Assembly (NCBI GenBank): GCA_964444685.1
Contig: CAYUIG010000057.1
Span: forward strand, 1 to 18,769
Origin: CAYUIG01 sp964444685
GTDB lineage: Bacteria > Gemmatimonadota > Gemmatimonadetes > Longimicrobiales > RSA9
Reading direction: 5' to 3'
Length of the DNA stretch: 18,769 nucleotides
Below, piece by piece: positions 15,858 through 18,769 of this stretch. Position numbers and translations under genes: made by a program. Position 1 is the stretch's first letter; the number at the start of each line of letters is the position of its first letter. Under the pieces are notes generated by a model. That model saw only the letters and a list, made by a program, of their open reading frames with translations. It was not told where the DNA came from and searched no databases.

Positions 15858-16031
15858 ATGAAGGACGTGTTTCGCAGGCTCTTTGCCCTTGCCGCGCTGA
15901 TGGTCATGGCCGGCGGTGTCGCCTATGCTTGCGATTCCCCGTCGGCACCGCGATTCCCGCCTCCCGTCGTGGATGACGACACGATCGGCGAGGACAACGA
16001 GGGCATCCGCTCGCTGCGCGGACAGCCCTGA
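15858..16031 (+). CDS. Small exported peptide, 57 residues, function unknown
   Basis: Not recognised as any family. Residues 1-23 are a signal peptide (basic 'MKDVFRR', then a hydrophobic core, then 'GGVAYA') with cleavage before C24; the Cys could be lipidated, although the sequence before it is not a classic lipobox. The remaining 34 residues are Pro- and Asp-rich: 'SPSAPRFPPPVVDDDTIGED' followed by 'NEGIRSLRGQP'. A strong ribosome site and a possible TATATT -10 box lie upstream, and a perfect 15-bp terminator hairpin follows 21 bases after the stop. This is a complete, probably well-expressed single-gene unit. The reality of the gene is likely; its role is unknown. Confidence 0.7.
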   Translation: MKDVFRRLFALAALMVMAGGVAYACDSPSAPRFPPPVVDDDTIGEDNEGIRSLRGQP

Positions 16032-16052
16032 CCGATCCGCTGGGCGAAGAAC

Positions 16053-16086
16053 GAGGGGGGAGCAGCCTGGCGGCTGCTCCCCCCTC
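16053..16086. terminator. Bidirectional terminator, perfect 15-bp stem
   Basis: GAGGGGGGAGCAGCC pairs perfectly with GGCTGCTCCCCCCTC around a TGGC tetraloop. It lies between the rightward peptide gene (stop 16031) and the leftward outer-membrane gene (stop 16092), and should end both transcripts. Only CCCGTTT follows on the + strand, so there is no long U-run. Confidence 0.8.
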
Positions 16087-16091
16087 CCGTT

Positions 16092-16718
16092 TCAGGGCAG
16101 CACGAAGTACGCGCCCACCGACATGGTGCCCGGCGCGCTCTCGTAGCCGAACCGGAAGACGAAGTTCCGTCCCGCGCGCAGCAGGGCACTCGCCACGGCG
16201 TTCGCCTTCCAGCCCGATGGTGCCAGATCGTCCACGAAGAAGCGCCCGGTGTCGGTGATCCGGAGGTCGGGCTCCTCGAAATTCTCGTCCAGGTACTCCT
16301 TGAAGTGCTCCTCGCGGGCGGCGCCGCCACCGAACATGAGGGCGAACTCGGGTGTCACAGCATAGACGATTCCCGCGTTGAAAATGAGGTACTCGTCGAA
16401 CGCGTCCGCTTCCTGGTCGTTCCGGTTCGCGAGTACCCAATCGACGTCACAGCTCCCCAGGGCCGAGGGGCAGTATTCTTCGTCCCCGGTAATGCTCGGC
16501 AGCGTGAGCTTCCCCTCGGCGAAGACGCCGAAGCGGCTGAAGAGATGGAAAAAGCCAGCCCCGACGACGGCGTCCGGCAGAACGGCGGAGTAGCCTATGC
16601 CGGTCCGCATCGTCGTGTGGAAGTTGCGCGCCGGGGGCGCCGCCTGCGCCTGCACCGTCCCCACGAAGAGGACGGGCAACACGGCGGCGATGAGCAGTGT
16701 ACGAACGCATGAACGCAT
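16092..16718 (-). CDS. Probable outer-membrane beta-barrel protein
   Basis: A 208-residue protein with a clear signal peptide (residues 1-24, cleavage in 'TVQA' before Q25). The mature part alternates short amphipathic strands and acidic loops: 'TGIGYSAVLPDAVVGAGFFH', 'FGVFAEGKLTLP', 'EYLIFNAGIVYAVTPEFALM', 'NFVFRFGYES' and the end 'MSVGAYFVLP'. This fits a small eight-stranded OmpA/OmpW-like or 'outer membrane beta-barrel' protein, though the last residue is Pro rather than the usual aromatic. Two Cys in the loop 'EYCPSALGSCD' may form a disulfide. GGAGG lies about seven bases before the ATG. No specific function can be assigned. It diverges from a lipoprotein gene across a 97-base gap holding a hairpin. 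Confidence 0.72.
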   Translation of the reverse strand: MRSCVRTLLIAAVLPVLFVGTVQAQAAPPARNFHTTMRTGIGYSAVLPDAVVGAGFFHLFSRFGVFAEGKLTLPSITGDEEYCPSALGSCDVDWVLANRNDQEADAFDEYLIFNAGIVYAVTPEFALMFGGGAAREEHFKEYLDENFEEPDLRITDTGRFFVDDLAPSGWKANAVASALLRAGRNFVFRFGYESAPGTMSVGAYFVLP

Positions 16719-16742
16719 AGTCTGCCTCCGTCAGGGTTCCAG

Positions 16743-16759
16743 CCGGCGCGAGGCGCCGG
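16743..16759. other. Perfect inverted repeat in the divergent intergenic region
   Basis: CCGGCGC-GAG-GCGCCGG is a seven-base perfect inverted repeat with a three-base centre, 25 bases upstream of the outer-membrane gene's start and 57 bases before the lipoprotein start. It could be an operator between divergent promoters or a 5'-leader hairpin of the leftward mRNA. Confidence 0.4.
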
Positions 16760-16815
16760 TACGAGAGGCGCAACCCGCTTGCGCGAGGGGTGCGCCGGAT
16801 ACGATTCTGCGTGGC

Positions 16816-17247
16816 ATGAGACTCAAAATCGCGAGCGTTGCGCTGTCGATCGGTGCGGTCGCCTGTATCGGCACGACGGAGCCCCCGGAAACCGGCATCT
16901 GGGAAGGCTCCTTCGTTCCCGCGGCGGAAACCGAGCCCTTCCTTGCCGGGATCGCGGTCGTGACCGGGGCCCAGGGGACGCAGATCGGCATCAGCATCGA
17001 GGACGGCCCACCCGGCGCCCGGTTCAGCTGGGGCGTGCGGAACGGGACATGCACCACGAGCGGTTCGCTGATAGGACCGGCCTCGTCCTTCCAGCCGATC
17101 GAGCTCGAGGATGACGGCTCGATCGTATTCACGATGACGCTGCACCGCCGCATCGATGTGTTGGGCACGTACGCGGCGGAGCTGTTCGAGACCGAAAACC
17201 GTTCGGGCCCGCCTGCGGCCTGTGCGGAGCTGATTCGTACCGGCTGA
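16816..17247 (+). CDS. Small lipoprotein of unknown function
   Basis: A 143-residue protein with a lipoprotein signal: 'MRLKIASVALSIGAVAC', C17 as lipidation site. The rest appears to be a compact beta domain. The order 'FLAGIAVVTGAQGTQIGISI', 'GPPGARFSWGVRNGTCTTSG', 'FQPIELEDDGSIVFTMTL', 'GTYAAELFE' loosely recalls CHRD or Cu/Zn-SOD-like lipoproteins, in which a 'WHIH.G.C' segment precedes a Cys. Here the metal-binding histidines are absent (SWGVRNGTC), so no SOD activity is expected. Cys pairs (NGTC and AAC near the end) may form a disulfide. A TACGAT box at 16800-16805 would place transcription start almost at the ATG, hinting at a near-leaderless message. Followed by a 10-bp hairpin. Confidence 0.65.
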   Translation: MRLKIASVALSIGAVACIGTTEPPETGIWEGSFVPAAETEPFLAGIAVVTGAQGTQIGISIEDGPPGARFSWGVRNGTCTTSGSLIGPASSFQPIELEDDGSIVFTMTLHRRIDVLGTYAAELFETENRSGPPAACAELIRTG

Positions 17248-17256
17248 ACCGATCGA

Positions 17257-17279
17257 GCCGGACCCGCGCCGGGTCCGGC
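17257..17279 (+). terminator. Perfect 10-bp hairpin after the lipoprotein gene
   Basis: GCCGGACCCG and CGGGTCCGGC pair around a three-base loop (CGC), starting nine bases after the lipoprotein stop. No T-run follows. It supports ATG 17313 over ATG 17283 for the next gene, since 17283 lies immediately beside the stem. Confidence 0.55.
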
Positions 17280-17312
17280 GGCATGGCTCTCCTGGCCACG
17301 CGGGAGCGAACC

Positions 17313-18122
17313 ATGGAAGCAGCCGAACACGTAGCCGTGCGACGTCGTCGCGCGTGCCTCATCGCGGCCGCCCTCGTACTCCTGCCTCTGCCGGCCGCCG
17401 CGCAGCGGATCTCGCTCGAGGGTGTGATCCGCGGGCGAGTCCTCGAGGATACCACGGAAGCGGGCATCAACGGTGTGCTCGTGGAAGTGCTGGATGGGGC
17501 GACCCGCATCCGCGGCTCCGCCGTCAGCGACGCCCAGGGCTACTTCCACCTCCCGTCCGTGCCGCGCGGCGCCTTCCGGCTGCGCACCACGCGTCTGGGC
17601 TACGCAAAGACGATTACGCCGTACTGGCGCATCGAGGCGGGCGAGGAGCTCACGGTGGTGGTGCGGATCAGCCCCGAGGCCGTGATGCTCGCACCGCTCG
17701 AGATCACCGGCCGCATCAGTTCGTCCTCGCCGGTGCTCGCCAACTTCTACCGACGTGCGGAGCGTGGCATCGCAGGAACGTTCATCACGCGCGCGGACAT
17801 AGAGCGCAGCAACGCGACCAAGCTCACCGACCTTCTGGTCAACGTGCCCGGTGTCGCGATCGCGGCCGCAACGGCGAGCCGGGGCCAGGTAGTTTCCTTC
17901 GAGCGTGCGCTGCCCGTGGTGGGCAGCTGTCCCGTGCAGATCTACGTCGACGGGATGCTCGCGTCGCGGAATCAGATCAACCTGCCCATTGATGAGCTGG
18001 TCACGCCGGCCCTGCTCGAGGGGATCGAGATCTACAAGGGCCTGGGTACCGTGCCTCCGGAGTTCGCCAATCCGCTCGCGCGCTGCGGCGTGATTGCGCT
18101 CTGGACCCGCCGGGGCGGCTGA
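17313..18122 (+). CDS. Carboxypeptidase-regulatory-like plus TonB plug protein without barrel
   Basis: A 269-residue exported protein. Residues 1-30 are a signal peptide (RRRR, hydrophobic core, 'PAAA' before Q31). Residues about 35-115 form a regulatory-like beta-sandwich: 'IRGRVLEDTTEAGINGVLVE', 'SAVSDAQGYFHLPSVPRGAF', 'LRTTRLGYA'. Residues about 150-269 match a TonB-receptor plug: 'FITRADIERSNATKLTDLLV', 'VPGVAI', 'CPVQIYVDGML', 'LEGIEIYKG', 'VPPEFANPLARCGVIALWTR'. The protein stops there, with no 22-strand barrel. Such plug-only proteins are common in Gemmatimonadota as I recall them; the role is unknown, perhaps a partner of a separate receptor. GGGAG at 17302-17306 fits ATG 17313; ATG 17283 is a weaker choice. 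Confidence 0.82.
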   Translation: MEAAEHVAVRRRRACLIAAALVLLPLPAAAQRISLEGVIRGRVLEDTTEAGINGVLVEVLDGATRIRGSAVSDAQGYFHLPSVPRGAFRLRTTRLGYAKTITPYWRIEAGEELTVVVRISPEAVMLAPLEITGRISSSSPVLANFYRRAERGIAGTFITRADIERSNATKLTDLLVNVPGVAIAAATASRGQVVSFERALPVVGSCPVQIYVDGMLASRNQINLPIDELVTPALLEGIEIYKGLGTVPPEFANPLARCGVIALWTRRGG

Positions 18123-18143
18123 GCCGACCCCCTGCATCTCCAT

Positions 18144-18175
18144 AGGAGCGACGTACGGCAGGAGCGACGTGCGGC
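18144..18175 (+). repeat. Two-copy 16-bp tandem repeat
   Basis: AGGAGCGACGTACGGC is followed at once by AGGAGCGACGTGCGGC, one mismatch. It fills much of the 56-base gap between two convergent genes whose products both carry plug-like domains. Function unknown. Confidence 0.6.
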
Positions 18176-18178
18176 CGC

Positions 18179-18574
18179 TCAGCCGCCCGCGATTTCGATG
18201 ACGATCGCCCCTTCGACGGCACGCGTGCCGAGGCCCGGCAGCGTAGCCGCCGCGGTCGGTCCGTCCAGGTAGCGCAGACGCGTCACGTTCCCCGGCGCGA
18301 ACTGCCGCAGCACGTCGGTGCCCCCCATCAGATTGCGATTCACGAACACCACGACTTCGGTCTGGGTGTTGAAGCTGCGCGCCGCCCGGATCTGTAACCA
18401 GCGCGGGCGCAGCTGCTCGACCGCCTCGTACAGGTTGAGCGCGGTGACCGTCGCCATCTCATCGGGCAGCAGCTCATTCTGGTCGCGGCGCGGCCCTCCG
18501 CCGCCGGACGCGCAGGCGCCCGCAACGAGGGTGAAGAGGAAGAGGCAGAGCAGGTGCGGGCGAAAGCGTCGCAT
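18179..18574 (-). CDS. TonB plug-like lipoprotein
   Basis: A 131-residue protein. Residues 1-21 are a lipoprotein signal ending 'LVAGAC', followed by a Gly-rich linker. The C-terminal part reads like the end of a TonB plug: 'EVVVFVNRNLMGGTDVLRQF', 'NVTRLRYLDGPTAAATLPGL' and 'GTRAVEGAIVIEIAGG', comparable to 'I.vlkGpsAaalYGsraanGVIlI' of SusC/RagA-type receptors. No TonB box or barrel is present. ATG 18574 is preferred over the in-frame ATG 18598 because GGAG (about eight bases upstream) lies before it and it gives a normal signal. It converges with the plug protein at 17313-18122. Family call is moderate; function unknown. Confidence 0.7.
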   Translation of the reverse strand: MRRFRPHLLCLFLFTLVAGACASGGGGPRRDQNELLPDEMATVTALNLYEAVEQLRPRWLQIRAARSFNTQTEVVVFVNRNLMGGTDVLRQFAPGNVTRLRYLDGPTAAATLPGLGTRAVEGAIVIEIAGG

Positions 18575-18653
18575 TTGGAACTCTCCGTAATGGATCACAG
18601 GGATTTATGAAACGGTATAGCGGCGGGGCGAATCGGGGAAGGCCGAGGTACGA

Positions 18654-18679
18654 CAGGGGGGTGGAGACCCACCCCCCTG
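18654..18679 (-). terminator. Perfect 11-bp hairpin, probable terminator of the right-edge gene
   Basis: CAGGGGGGTGG pairs with CCACCCCCCTG around a four-base loop (AGAC). On the - strand it begins 10 bases after the stop of the partial right-edge gene. No clear U-run follows. Confidence 0.6.
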
Positions 18680-18689
18680 CCGACCGACC

Positions 18690-18769
18690 TCAGTAGCCGT
18701 AGTTGCCCTTCGGCGCGGCGGACGGACCGCCGATGCCTCCGAACGTGTACGGCGGGATGCCGAGCAGAT
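18690..18769 (-). CDS. C-terminal end of an unidentified leftward gene (cut by window)
   Basis: One reverse frame is open from the window edge to a TGA at 18692-18690, giving 25 residues: 'LLGIPPYTFGGIGGPS' then 'AAPKGNYGY'. The Gly/Pro/Tyr-rich end is not enough to name a family; an exported or outer-membrane protein is possible. Support comes from the strong hairpin right after the stop and from the leftward orientation of the next gene. Too short for a firm call. Confidence 0.5.
   Translation of the reverse strand, partial: LLGIPPYTFGGIGGPSAAPKGNYGY

Overview
The window is GC-rich bacterial DNA, tightly packed with genes. The gene content suggests an envelope-rich, diderm, free-living bacterium, most likely Gemmatimonadota or a close relative. 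Reasons: a secreted S9D-type peptidase paired with an HmuY-like protein, a NamZ (DUF1343) enzyme beside a GH3/serine-hydrolase fusion, several lipoproteins, and small proteins carrying only a TonB plug domain that ends in the 'CGVIALWTR' style. The phylum is an inference from gene content; no marker RNA is present. No tRNA, rRNA, CRISPR array or phage gene was seen.

Layout. Positions 1-393 hold the C-terminal two thirds of elongation factor P. Positions 471-3523 hold a secreted S9 peptidase followed by a membrane-anchored HmuY-family protein that is probably translationally coupled; a perfect 14-bp hairpin lies at their junction. Positions about 3550-4681 hold an insertion-sequence-like element with long imperfect inverted repeats. 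Its IS1595-like transposase frame is open, but the expected catalytic residues look replaced. Positions 4807-10076 are a rightward block: uvrA, then a tight ybjN-like / pspA-like / AI-2E-family operon. Positions 10073-12818 run leftward: an NhaC-type Na+/H+ antiporter gene preceded upstream by a NamZ-like lipoprotein gene. Positions 12817-15786 run rightward from a start codon that overlaps the namZ-like start and encode a two-domain lipoprotein, a NagZ-like GH3 glycosidase fused to an AmiE/beta-lactamase-type serine hydrolase. Positions 15858-18769 are small envelope proteins: a 57-residue exported peptide, a beta-barrel-like outer-membrane protein, a lipoprotein, a regulatory-like/TonB-plug protein, a plug-only lipoprotein, and the C-terminus of one more gene at the right edge.

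How genes work together. The strongest functional unit is the divergent NamZ-like / NagZ-AmiE-like pair. In Bacillus subtilis, NamZ, NagZ and AmiE are separate proteins that take MurNAc-GlcNAc chains and muropeptides apart for cell-wall salvage. Here the same three activities appear on two predicted lipoproteins, two of them on one chain. The YbjN-PspA-AI-2E set looks like an envelope-maintenance operon. The mobile element sits just downstream of the HmuY-like gene and upstream of uvrA and seems to have broken neither.
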